Made by a program: the position numbers and the translations under genes. A DNA stretch of 64,000 bases, from NCBI GenBank assembly GCA_016185145.1, contig JACPOB010000141.1, positions 57,650-121,649 on the forward strand. Reading direction: 5' to 3'. This document shows, piece after piece, positions 23,601-31,924 of the stretch. Position 1 is the stretch's first letter. Every line of letters begins with the position of its first letter. The notes below the pieces were generated by a model that was given only the letters and a program-made list of their open reading frames with translations, had not been told where the DNA came from and searched no databases. The DNA is from Rhodospirillales bacterium. Lineage in GTDB: Bacteria > Pseudomonadota > Alphaproteobacteria > Reyranellales > Reyranellaceae.

Positions 23601-26600
23601 ATGGCCAGGATGCCCGGTCGTCCGCCGCCCCTGATATGCGCCGCCTGTGGCGCGGTGGATGAACTCGGCGCCAGGTTCTGCGGCCAATGCGGCGCGGCGC
23701 TCCTGAACCCCACGCCATCCCTGCGGCGCGCTGAGCGCCGCCATTTGACGGTCATGTTCAGCGACATGGCCGGCTCGTCGGCGCTTGCCGAGCGTCTTGA
23801 CCCGGAGGATCTCAGGGAAGTCATCCGGGCGTTCCAGGATGCCTGCGTCCGGGCAATCGCGCGGTTCGACGGATTTGCCGCGAAGTTCATGGGCGACGGG
23901 GTGATGGCCTATTTCGGCTATCCGCTGGCTCATGAGGACGATGCCGAACGTGCCGTCAGAGCGGGGCTGACAGTGGTCGATGAGGTCGGCGGGCTGACGC
24001 TGCAAGGCGCGGTGCGACTGGACGTCCGGGTAGGCATCGCCACGGGGCTCGTGGTGGTGGGCGAGACGGTGGGGGAAGGCGAGCAGGTGGTGATCGGCGA
24101 GACGCCGAACCTGGCAGCCCGCCTGCAGGGCGCAGCCGAAACGAACGCGGTCGTGATCGCCGAGAGCACGAAGCGGCTCCTGGCCGGGCGCTTCGATCTC
24201 GAGGATCTCGGCCGGCAGTTCCTGAAGGGAATGGCCAGTCCGGTTCCGTCGTGGCGAGTGCTCGGTGAACGCGCCGCCGAAAGTCGTTTCGAGGCGAGGC
24301 AAGCCCGGCGTGCGACCGGGTTGTTCGGCCGCGACCGCGAGGTCGACCTGATCATGGACTGCTGGGCCGCGACGCTGCGCGGCGAGGGTCGGGTCGTCCT
24401 CCTGTCGGGCGAGGCCGGGATCGGCAAATCGCGGGTCGTCGAGGCGTTGCGGCAGAGGATCGGCGAGGAGCCCCATACGCGCATCCACTGCCAGTGCTCG
24501 CCCCATCATTCGAACAGCCCGCTCCATCCGGTGATCGCTCAGCTCGAGCGCGCGGCCGGCTTTGCGCATGACGACACCGTCGGGATCAAGCTCGACAAGC
24601 TTGAACGGCTTCTCATGCGGTCGTCTTCGGACATTGATCGTGCGGCGCCCCTGTTCGCGACGCTCCTGTCGCTGGCGTTCGACGGCCGCTATCCGGCACT
24701 CGACCTTACGCCCAGGGAGCAGAAGGAGCGCACCCTGTCGGCGCTCATGAACCACCTGGACGGCCTCGCGAAGCAACGCCCCGTGCTGTTCGTCCTGGAA
24801 GATGCGCACTGGATCGATCCAACGACCCTCGACTTGTTGACGCGGACCATGGACCGGGTGCAGCGCCGGCCGATCCTGCTGATCGTTACGTTTCGTCCCG
24901 GGTTCGAGCTGCATCGCGACCCAACGGCGAGTCACGTGACCGCGCTCACCCTGGATCGGCTGGAGCAAGGCGATGTCGTGGCCATGATCGACAGTTTGAC
25001 CGACGGCAAGTCGCTGCCCACCGACGTTCGAGACGAGATCGTCGCAAAGACGGACGGGGTGCCGCTGTTCGTGGAGGAGCTCACCGAGGCGGTCCTCGGA
25101 TCCGGGCTGGTCGAGGAAGCAGCCGATCGCTACGTTCTGCGCGGCCCGCAGGCGCCCCTGGCGATTCCGGCAACGCTGCACGACAGTCTGCTGGCCCGGC
25201 TCGATCATCTCGGCCCGGCGCGAGAGGTCGCCCAACTCGCCGCCGTCATCGGCAGGGAATTCTCCTGGCAGCTGTTGGATGCCGTGGCCCCGATGCACGG
25301 CGAGGCCCTCGGCGACGCGCTTGGCCGGCTCGTCACGGCGGGGCTGATCCTTGCCAGCGGCGCTCCGCCCGAGGCGACCTATGTTTTCAAGCATGCGCTG
25401 GTGCAGGATGCCGCCTATGGAAGCCTCCTGCGCTCGACGCGTCGACAGCTCCATGGCCGTATCGCCCGGGCGATCACGGAGCTGACGCCCCAGATCGTCG
25501 AGACCCAGCCCGAGCTTCTCGCCCATCATTATGGGCAAGCGGGGCTGGTCGATGACGCCATTGCCCATGGTCTGAAGGCGGCACGGAGCGCCGCGAAGCG
25601 TTCCGCGAACGAGGAGGCGATCACGCATTGCACCAGGGCGCTGGAGTTGTTGGGCACGAGGCCGGCAGGGACAGAGCGGGATCGGCAGGAGCTCGAGCTG
25701 CTCGTCGCCCTCGGCGTGCCGACGATCGCGGCGCGCGGCTACATGGCGGCTGACGTCGAGCGTGTCTACTTGCGGGCGCGCGACTTGTGCGACGCCGTGA
25801 GCGATACGCCACACCGCTTCACCGTTCTGCGCGGCCTGTGGAACAGCGCGTTCATGCGAAAGCCGCTCGAGCAGGCGCAGCATCTCGGCGCCGAACTGCT
25901 GGCGCTGGCGAATGCCCAGGATGACGATACGCGTCGGGCGCTCGCTTGTCGGGCGCATGGCTGCAGCCTGTTCTTTCGCGGCGAATTCGGCTCGGCACGG
26001 CGAGCCTTTTGTCAGGCCGTCGATCTCTGGGATATCGGCAAGGCGCGCGCGGAGATTCTCGTCTATGGCGAGGATCCGAGCGTGCTCTGCCGGTCGTATG
26101 GCTCGTGGCTCTTGTGGTTCCTCGGCTATCCCGAAGAGTCGGACGCATGGATCGGCCAGGCGTTGGCCGATGCCGGGAGGCTGGCCAATCCCTTCATCCA
26201 CGCCATGGCGCTCGGCCTCGCTTCGGCGCTGCACGTTCATCGTGGCGAAATTCCCCAGGCATTGGAGCGCGCCGATGCGTCTTCGAGTCTCAGCTCCAAG
26301 CACGGGTTTCCGCAATGGACCGCCTACGCCCAGATGTGCAGGGGCTGGGCGCGCGCGGCGCTCGGGCAGGCCGATGTCGGCATCGCCGAGATGGAACAAG
26401 GGTGGGCCGACTGGCAGTCGCTGGGCGCCCGGCTCGCGACGACACACGCCACCGTGCGGTTGGCCGATGCGTGCGCACAAACGGCCCGCATTGCGGCGGG
26501 CCTCGACTGGATCGAGATCGCCGTGGAGCATGCCCGCACCTTCCGCGAATGCTTCCTCGAGGCCGAGATCCATCGGGTGCAGGGCGAACTGTTGCTCGGG

Positions 26601-26837
26601 CGGGGCGCGACGGCGGAGGCGGAGGCTCGTCTTCGTCGCTCCATGGAGGTCGCTCGACTCCAGAAGGCGAAATCCCTGGAACTGCGGGCGGCCATGATCC
26701 TGGCGCAATACTGGCAACGCGAGGGCCGGCGACGGGCGGCTTACGACCTGGTCGCACCGATATTCGGCTGGTTCAGCCAGGGCTTCGACACCCCGGATCT
26801 GCAGAAGGCCAGGGCGTTGCTCGACGAGTTGAGGTAG
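23601..26837 (+). CDS. Zinc-ribbon / class III adenylate-guanylate cyclase / ATPase / TPR signalling protein
   Basis: A 1078-residue paralogue of the preceding gene. It has one zinc ribbon (Cys 13, 16, 27, 30), then a cyclase domain with metal aspartates in FSDMAGSS (D55) and FMGDGVMAYFG. Here the catalytic Asn is retained (GETPNLAARLQ), so this copy looks active. The ATPase has Walker A GEAGIGKS, LEDAHWID as Walker B, and LDHLGPAREVAQLAAVIGREFSW. TPR-like helices fill the C-terminal half. The ATG follows gggaggaacaac. The pair probably arose by tandem duplication, with one copy later losing the catalytic Asn and the other one ribbon. Confidence 0.9.
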   Translation: MARMPGRPPPLICAACGAVDELGARFCGQCGAALLNPTPSLRRAERRHLTVMFSDMAGSSALAERLDPEDLREVIRAFQDACVRAIARFDGFAAKFMGDGVMAYFGYPLAHEDDAERAVRAGLTVVDEVGGLTLQGAVRLDVRVGIATGLVVVGETVGEGEQVVIGETPNLAARLQGAAETNAVVIAESTKRLLAGRFDLEDLGRQFLKGMASPVPSWRVLGERAAESRFEARQARRATGLFGRDREVDLIMDCWAATLRGEGRVVLLSGEAGIGKSRVVEALRQRIGEEPHTRIHCQCSPHHSNSPLHPVIAQLERAAGFAHDDTVGIKLDKLERLLMRSSSDIDRAAPLFATLLSLAFDGRYPALDLTPREQKERTLSALMNHLDGLAKQRPVLFVLEDAHWIDPTTLDLLTRTMDRVQRRPILLIVTFRPGFELHRDPTASHVTALTLDRLEQGDVVAMIDSLTDGKSLPTDVRDEIVAKTDGVPLFVEELTEAVLGSGLVEEAADRYVLRGPQAPLAIPATLHDSLLARLDHLGPAREVAQLAAVIGREFSWQLLDAVAPMHGEALGDALGRLVTAGLILASGAPPEATYVFKHALVQDAAYGSLLRSTRRQLHGRIARAITELTPQIVETQPELLAHHYGQAGLVDDAIAHGLKAARSAAKRSANEEAITHCTRALELLGTRPAGTERDRQELELLVALGVPTIAARGYMAADVERVYLRARDLCDAVSDTPHRFTVLRGLWNSAFMRKPLEQAQHLGAELLALANAQDDDTRRALACRAHGCSLFFRGEFGSARRAFCQAVDLWDIGKARAEILVYGEDPSVLCRSYGSWLLWFLGYPEESDAWIGQALADAGRLANPFIHAMALGLASALHVHRGEIPQALERADASSSLSSKHGFPQWTAYAQMCRGWARAALGQADVGIAEMEQGWADWQSLGARLATTHATVRLADACAQTARIAAGLDWIEIAVEHARTFRECFLEAEIHRVQGELLLGRGATAEAEARLRRSMEVARLQKAKSLELRAAMILAQYWQREGRRRAAYDLVAPIFGWFSQGFDTPDLQKARALLDELR

Positions 26838-27051
26838 GCGCTCCAGTAGCCCGTCACGGTGGTTTTGGCGGCAAGGCGCCACATGCGCCGCCGCTCAGGG
26901 TTTCGTCACGCCAGCCGGTCCGCTGAAAGGTCGGCTACGTGCGGAATGTCACCGACGTGACAAATGACGTTCCGCCAAAGTCGGCAGGATGACGGGCCCT
27001 GCGGCGGCGGCGCGCCTCGCAGCCGCGGTGCCGGCCGCCGGGAGGTGCCGA

Positions 27052-27582
27052 ATGCCGCAGCAATATGAAGTAAGAGGGCTCAAGTTCACGTCGTACAGCA
27101 ACAAGATGGCCATGAGCCACCGCTGCACGTTTGCGCTCTCGCTGCCCCTGGCAGCGGGCAGCTACTGGGTTTCCCACTATCTGTTCCTGGATGACGCCGG
27201 GTATTCGGGGAACGTGAAGCTGACGGATCCCCACACCGTCGTCGCCAAGGGCTTGGGCGCCCCTCCCGGGAAGGTGAGCTCTGAGGCCATGTGGCCCAAG
27301 GATGTCCTCGAACCTGCCATCAAGGACAGCTTGAGAAGCAAGGCCAAGCTGCGATACATCCGCAAGAAGGCAACGAAGGCGATCGTCGTGCAGATCGACG
27401 TCTGGGCGAAGAAATTCCACACGGTTCAGTTCAATATGGTGGAGGATACGGTTGCTTCCGCGGATGAGACGATCGAGATGGACGGCAAGGTGAGTCTCGC
27501 CGAGCAGAGAGGCTACAAGCCGCAGATCCTTCAACAGGGGCCGTGGGGATCGCCCAAGGATTCGGAGTATACGCCGTCATGA
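27052..27582 (+). CDS. Uncharacterised protein, no family recognised
   Basis: A 176-residue soluble-looking protein: MPQQYEVRGLKFTSYSN, then a possible buried strand CTFALSLPLAAGSYWVSHYLFLDD, LTDPHTVVAKGLGAPPG, and a basic helix LRSKAKLRYIRKKATKAIVVQ leading to WAKKFHTVQFNMVEDTV. The only cysteine is in HRCTF. I do not recognise the fold. The ATG at 27052 follows gggaggtgccga; a longer frame from 26989 has no such site. The next gene starts 19 bases on, so the two may be co-transcribed. Composition is a little more AT-rich in lysine codons than its neighbours. Confidence 0.65.
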   Translation: MPQQYEVRGLKFTSYSNKMAMSHRCTFALSLPLAAGSYWVSHYLFLDDAGYSGNVKLTDPHTVVAKGLGAPPGKVSSEAMWPKDVLEPAIKDSLRSKAKLRYIRKKATKAIVVQIDVWAKKFHTVQFNMVEDTVASADETIEMDGKVSLAEQRGYKPQILQQGPWGSPKDSEYTPS

Positions 27583-27601
27583 TCGATCGTTCAGGCGAGC
27601 C

Positions 27602-27874
27602 GTGTTGACCAGGGTCGGCTGCATGCTCGCAGCGGCCTGCCTCATGATGCCCGGCGTGGCGGCGGCGCAGCGCAGCGACGATCGGGCTCAATTCGATGCC
27701 CGATTGAACGCGCTGCAGCGTTCGCTGGCGGAGCTCTCGGCCCGGATCGCCCAGCTCGACGCGCGCGACCGCGAGCTCGAGCAGCGGGTGCAGAGGATGC
27801 GGGCGAACGTCGACCAGCGCCTGGAGCGGCTGGAGAAGCCGGCTCCTCGAGCGCCGTCCAGGCGCGCTCGATAG
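27602..27874 (+). CDS. Small exported coiled-coil protein
   Basis: A 90-residue protein with a signal peptide (RVGCMLAAACLMMPGVAAAQ) and a single helical coiled-coil domain (FDARLNALQRSLAELSARIAQL, RDRELEQRVQRMRANVDQRLERLEK), ending in a basic proline-rich tail APRAPSRRAR. The heptads suggest a periplasmic dimer. The start is uncertain: GTG at 27602, TTG at 27605 or ATG at 27623 all precede the hydrophobic core. Function is unknown. It follows the previous gene closely and converges on the TPR protein gene. Confidence 0.65.
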   Translation: MLTRVGCMLAAACLMMPGVAAAQRSDDRAQFDARLNALQRSLAELSARIAQLDARDRELEQRVQRMRANVDQRLERLEKPAPRAPSRRAR

Positions 27875-27888
27875 AGCGGGTTCCGCCG

Positions 27889-28986
27889 CTACCCGGCCTG
27901 CGCCTTGTCCTGCTGGATCTTCATGCGGCAGAGCGCGATCGCCTTCTGCGCGGTGGCGGCGTGCTTGCCCGACGGCTCGACCTCGAGGAAGCGCTGCCAC
28001 GCCGCCAGCGCCTCGTCGAAGCGCTCGACCTCGGTGAGCAGCATCGCCAGGTTGAAGTGCGCGTCGCCCCAGTCGGGCTGCGCCTTCACCGCGCGCCGGT
28101 ACTCGGCGATGGCGAGGTCGGTCTGCTCCTCGTCCTCGGCCGCCAACGCGAGGTTGTACCAGGCCTCGGCGAAGGCGGGATCGCGCGCCACCGCGATCTG
28201 CCACGCCACCTTGGCCTCGGGGCCGCGTCCCTGTGCCTGGAAGACGTTGCCGAGGTTGAAGGGCAGCACGGGATCGGCGGTGTCGGCGCGCATCGCCGTG
28301 GTGTAGAGGCTCTCCGCCGTGGCGTGGTCGCCCTCGGCCTCGGCCTCCTCGGCCTCGCCTAGAAGATCGTCGATGCTGCGCGGCTTCTGCTGTCCCCCAA
28401 ACATCGTCAGCTGGCCCGAGAGCTCGGCGAGCTGCCCGCCGACCTGGCGCAAGAGCTCGCCCGTCGGCCCTTCGGTCAGGCGCGCCTCGGCGAGCGTGCC
28501 GCCGCGCCGGCGCAGCGCGACCGACGCTTCCAGCACGTCGCCGATCGCCACGCCCTGCTTCAGCAGGCGCGCCGCCTCGCGCGCCGCGACGAGGTCGCCC
28601 CAGGCGAAGTGCTCGTCGACCGGCTCCAGCACGTCGAACAGCACCAGGCAGGAGACGAGGTTGGGCGACAGCCCGCTCAGCCGCTCGATCTCGGCGCGGC
28701 CCATGCTGCGATCGACCTCCGGCGGCGGCGCCAGCAGGCCGAGCGCGCGGCGCAGCACGTTCTCGCTGATCAGCGCCGCCGTCGCCGGCATGCCGGGCGG
28801 CAGGCCAACGCGGCCGTCGTTGAGCGCGCGCGCCACCGCCGAGTGGCCGAAGGCGATCAGCGTGACATTGCGTCCGGGCCGCGCCGCGAGCTTGCCCTCG
28901 CGCAGGCGCACCAGCGTGTCGAGCCGCCGGCGCGTCAATCCCTGGATGCGGCCGACGAGAAAGAGCGTCTCACCGGCGAGGGGCAC
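27889..28986 (-). CDS. TPR protein with N-terminal BRCT-like and MerR-like segments, downstream of ku
   Basis: A 365-residue protein starting with GTG. Residues 1-55 (LFLVGRIQGLTRRRLDTLVRLREGKL, NVTLIAFG) look like a BRCT-type fold. Residues about 98-165 (IERLSGLSPNLVSCLVLFDVLEP, FAWGDLVAAREAARLLKQGVAIGDVLEA) resemble a MerR-type helix-turn-helix. Residues about 205-355 hold three to four TPR units (VLPFNLGNVFQAQGR, AEAWYNLALAAEDE, GDAHFNLAMLLTEVERFDEALAAWQ). It starts nine bases after the ku stop on the same strand, so it is very likely translated with Ku. A role in end joining or its control is an inference from that linkage; BRCT domains fit repair. Confidence 0.7.
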   Translation of the reverse strand: MPLAGETLFLVGRIQGLTRRRLDTLVRLREGKLAARPGRNVTLIAFGHSAVARALNDGRVGLPPGMPATAALISENVLRRALGLLAPPPEVDRSMGRAEIERLSGLSPNLVSCLVLFDVLEPVDEHFAWGDLVAAREAARLLKQGVAIGDVLEASVALRRRGGTLAEARLTEGPTGELLRQVGGQLAELSGQLTMFGGQQKPRSIDDLLGEAEEAEAEGDHATAESLYTTAMRADTADPVLPFNLGNVFQAQGRGPEAKVAWQIAVARDPAFAEAWYNLALAAEDEEQTDLAIAEYRRAVKAQPDWGDAHFNLAMLLTEVERFDEALAAWQRFLEVEPSGKHAATAQKAIALCRMKIQQDKAQAG

Positions 28987-28995
28987 GGTCGCCCG

Positions 28996-29898
28996 CTACC
29001 CGCGCGCCGCCTTGCGCGCTGCCGGTTTCTTCGCCACCGGTTTGCGCGCCGCCGGCTTGGCGGCGGCAGGAGCGTCGGCGGCCGTCTTGCTGGGCGCGCG
29101 CGGCCGGCGCACGGCGCCGTCGCCGCCCGCGGCCTCGAGGCTCTTCTTCAGCGCGTCCATGATGTTGACGACGTTGGCCGGCTGCGAGGGCTCAGGGACT
29201 GAGAAGGTCTGGCCCTGCTGCTTGGCGCGCAGCATGGCGACGACGGCCTCCTCGTAGCGGTCGGCGAAGGTGTCGGGCTCGAAGTGGCCCGACATGCGGT
29301 TGATGATCTCCTGGGCGATGTCGAGCATCTCGGCCGGCAGCTTGACGTCGCCGATCTCGTCGAAGATCTCTCCGCCCTGGCGGATCTCGTAGGGATAGCG
29401 CAGCGTCGTCGCCAGCATGCCCTTGTCGCGTGGCTGCAGCATCAGCATGCGCTCGCGGCGGGCCAGCACGATGCGGCCGATGCCGACCATCTTCTTTCGG
29501 GTCATGGCCTCGCGGATGACGGCGAACGCCTCCTCGGCGACCTTGTCGTCGGGTGCGAGATAGTAGGGACTGTCGAGATAGATCTCGTCGATCTCCGAAA
29601 CCGGCACGAAGGTCTCGATCTCGATCGTCTTGGTGCTCTCGATCTTGAGCGCCTCGATCTCGCTGTCCTCGACCATGACGTACTGGCCCTTGGAGACCTG
29701 GTAGCCTTTTACGCGGTCGGCCGTGTCCACCGGCTCGCCGGTCACGCTGTCGACCAGGTTCTGCTTCAGCCTATTGCCGGTCTTGCGGTTCAGGTTGTTG
29801 AACGACACGCGCTCCGACGACGACGAGGCGTTGTAGAGCGCGACGGCGCACGAGACCAACGACAGCTTGAGGTAGCCCTTCCACGAGGAACGCGCCAT
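28996..29898 (-). CDS. ku: Ku, DNA end-binding protein of non-homologous end joining
   Basis: A 300-residue bacterial Ku. It opens MARSSWKGYLKLSLVSCAVALYNA, continues with NRLKQNLVDSVTGEPVD, KGYQVSKGQYVMVEDSEIEAL and MTRKKMVGIGRIVLARRERMLMLQP, and has GHFEPDTFADRYEEAV near the end of the core. These are the ring-forming core of the homodimer that threads onto broken ends. The last 45 residues form a Lys/Ala/Pro-rich tail (AAAKPAARKPVAKKPAARK), as in other alphaproteobacterial Ku proteins where such tails bind DNA. It recruits LigD, encoded at 10-13 kb in this window. A TPR/BRCT-like gene follows in the same operon. Confidence 0.95.
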   Translation of the reverse strand: MARSSWKGYLKLSLVSCAVALYNASSSSERVSFNNLNRKTGNRLKQNLVDSVTGEPVDTADRVKGYQVSKGQYVMVEDSEIEALKIESTKTIEIETFVPVSEIDEIYLDSPYYLAPDDKVAEEAFAVIREAMTRKKMVGIGRIVLARRERMLMLQPRDKGMLATTLRYPYEIRQGGEIFDEIGDVKLPAEMLDIAQEIINRMSGHFEPDTFADRYEEAVVAMLRAKQQGQTFSVPEPSQPANVVNIMDALKKSLEAAGGDGAVRRPRAPSKTAADAPAAAKPAARKPVAKKPAARKAARG

Positions 29899-30157
29899 CG
29901 AATGACTCCGGGATATGAGGGTGGAGGGATTTTACTTCAGAGGCGCTGACAGGTCTAATTTGAGACGATTGATACAATCTGGATGGCTAACGGCCAACGT
30001 TACTCGGAACGCATGGTGTTCATCCGAACAAAAAGACAACGTACTTGATCTATTGTCTGCGGCCGGCGCCTTGTGCGCGAGCCAGTCGGTAACCTTGATG
30101 CCGCTCGTGCCATCGCCCCTCCGAAGGAGCGAAGGAGGTATGAGCGAAGCGGGAGCT

Positions 30158-31924
30158 TCAGTCTTCCGTCCGTGCGACACCCAGAAGCTCGCCCGGATTT
30201 TCGACTCCATAGTCGCGTGCTGCCCCGTCGGGCGTCACGTAGCCGTCTAGAAGATCCCGGCCGATGGCGGCGGGCGCTCGCGTGGCCGGCGCCCCGAAGC
30301 CGCCGGAGCCTGGCGTGATCATGTCGATCACGGAGCCCGCCGGCGCCTGGAATGCGCCCTTGGAGAGGAGCTTGCGCGATTTGCCGTCCGGCGTCGTCAG
30401 CGTCACGACGGCGGCGGCGCCGGCCTGGCCTCCCTTCAATCCGAACGGCGGCGATGTCATGCGCTCCATGCAGAGCGAGCCCACGGCATCGGCTCCCGGC
30501 AGCAGGCGCCACGTGCGGACGGCGCCGCAGCCGCCGCGAAACTGTCCCGCACCGCCGGAATCGGGGTTCACGGCATAACGCTCGACGCGCAGCGGAAAGG
30601 CCATCTCCAGCACCTCGACCGGCGTGTTCATGGTGTTCGAGATGCCGCTGGCGATGGTGTTGATGCCGTCCTTGTTCGGGCGCGCGCCAAAACCACCCTT
30701 GATCGTCTCGTAGGAGACATAGCGCGTTCCCGAGCGCGGATCGACGCCGCCGAATGTGACGACGGCAGAGGTTCCCTGACTGCAGGCCATGACGCGATCC
30801 GGCCAGATCGCGGCAAGCGCGCCCATCACCATGTCGGCGACGCGGTGCGACATCTCATGGTTGGCGTAGACGACCGGCGCGGGAAACGCGGCGTTGACCA
30901 CGGAGGCGTCCGGGGCCTCGATGGAAATGGCGCGCCAGCAACCGGAGTTCGGCGGAATCAGGCTGCCGGGGTCCACGGCCATCTTCAGGCCGCAGTAGAC
31001 GCCCGAGGCCGTGACCGATAGCGGGGCGTTCATCGGGCCCTTCACCTGCGGGTCGCTGCCAGCGAAATCGACCAGGAGCCGGTCTCCCGACTTCTCGATG
31101 TGCATGCGCACGCGGAACCGGGCGTCGCTGCCGTCCGCGCCGTCGGCAATGCCGTCGCCGTCGCAGAAATCCTCGAACGTGCCCTCGCCGTCGGGCAGAT
31201 CGACAAGGGCGACGCGCATCAGGCGCTCGGAGTAATCCATGACTTCCGCCATGGTCTCGACGAGGTCGCGCGCACCGTACCGTCGCGCCAGCTCCTGCAG
31301 TCGCTGAACGCCACGAAGGGTCGCGGCCAGCTGCGCGCCGAGATCGCCGCGCCGCTCGGCCGGCGTGCGCACGTTCGCCAGGATCAGCTTCTCGAGGTCG
31401 GCATTCATGAGACCCTTGGAGACGAGGCGAAGCGGCGGCAGCCGCAGGCCCTCGCCGTAGATCTCGGTCACGGCGCCATAGCTGCCGGGTGTCGCCGATC
31501 CCACGTCCGGCCAGTGCGCACGCAGGCACGTGTAACCGAGCAGCAATCCGTCGTGGAAGGCCGGACGGATGACGTTGACGTCGGGCAGGTGACTGCCGCC
31601 GAAATAGGGGTCGTTGTGGATGAAGACATCGCCGTCGTGCACGTCGCTGCCGAAGGCGGTGACGATGGCGCGAACGGCATCCGGCATGGACCCGAGATGG
31701 ATCGGAAGATCGATCCCCTGGGCCACCATGGCGCCCTCGGCGTCGAACACGCCGCAGGAGAAATCGCCGGCCGATTTCAGGATCGGCGAGTAGGCCGTCT
31801 TGCAGAGGATGACGCGCATTTCCTCGGCGATCTTGAACAGGGCATTCTTCGCGATCTCGAAGGCGGCCGGATCCTTCTGGCGTCTACCCTTCGTTGGCGG
31901 GCCCTTCATTGGCAGGCTCGTCAT
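30158..31924 (-). CDS. hyuB: Hydantoinase B / oxoprolinase beta-type subunit
   Basis: A 588-residue protein of the HyuB family. Family signatures include RVILCKTAYSPILKSAGDFSCGVFD, DLPIHLGSMP, IHNDPYFGGSHLPDVNVI, LRAHWPDVGSATPGSYG and PNSGCWRAISIEAP, ending EVLEMAFPLRVERYAVNPDSGG-type sequence. HyuA/HyuB pairs hydrolyse cyclic amides with ATP (hydantoins, 5-oxoproline) or, in related enzymes, carboxylate ketones such as acetone or acetophenone. The substrate cannot be told apart by eye. It overlaps hyuA by four bases (ATGA), so the two are translationally coupled and form one complex. Confidence 0.92.
   Translation of the reverse strand: MTSLPMKGPPTKGRRQKDPAAFEIAKNALFKIAEEMRVILCKTAYSPILKSAGDFSCGVFDAEGAMVAQGIDLPIHLGSMPDAVRAIVTAFGSDVHDGDVFIHNDPYFGGSHLPDVNVIRPAFHDGLLLGYTCLRAHWPDVGSATPGSYGAVTEIYGEGLRLPPLRLVSKGLMNADLEKLILANVRTPAERRGDLGAQLAATLRGVQRLQELARRYGARDLVETMAEVMDYSERLMRVALVDLPDGEGTFEDFCDGDGIADGADGSDARFRVRMHIEKSGDRLLVDFAGSDPQVKGPMNAPLSVTASGVYCGLKMAVDPGSLIPPNSGCWRAISIEAPDASVVNAAFPAPVVYANHEMSHRVADMVMGALAAIWPDRVMACSQGTSAVVTFGGVDPRSGTRYVSYETIKGGFGARPNKDGINTIASGISNTMNTPVEVLEMAFPLRVERYAVNPDSGGAGQFRGGCGAVRTWRLLPGADAVGSLCMERMTSPPFGLKGGQAGAAAVVTLTTPDGKSRKLLSKGAFQAPAGSVIDMITPGSGGFGAPATRAPAAIGRDLLDGYVTPDGAARDYGVENPGELLGVARTED

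Noticed and set aside
23460..26882. 1140-codon open frame on the minus strand
   Set aside because: It is antisense to a well-supported cyclase-ATPase gene. Its translation is rich in Arg, Gln, His and Ala, with no family features.
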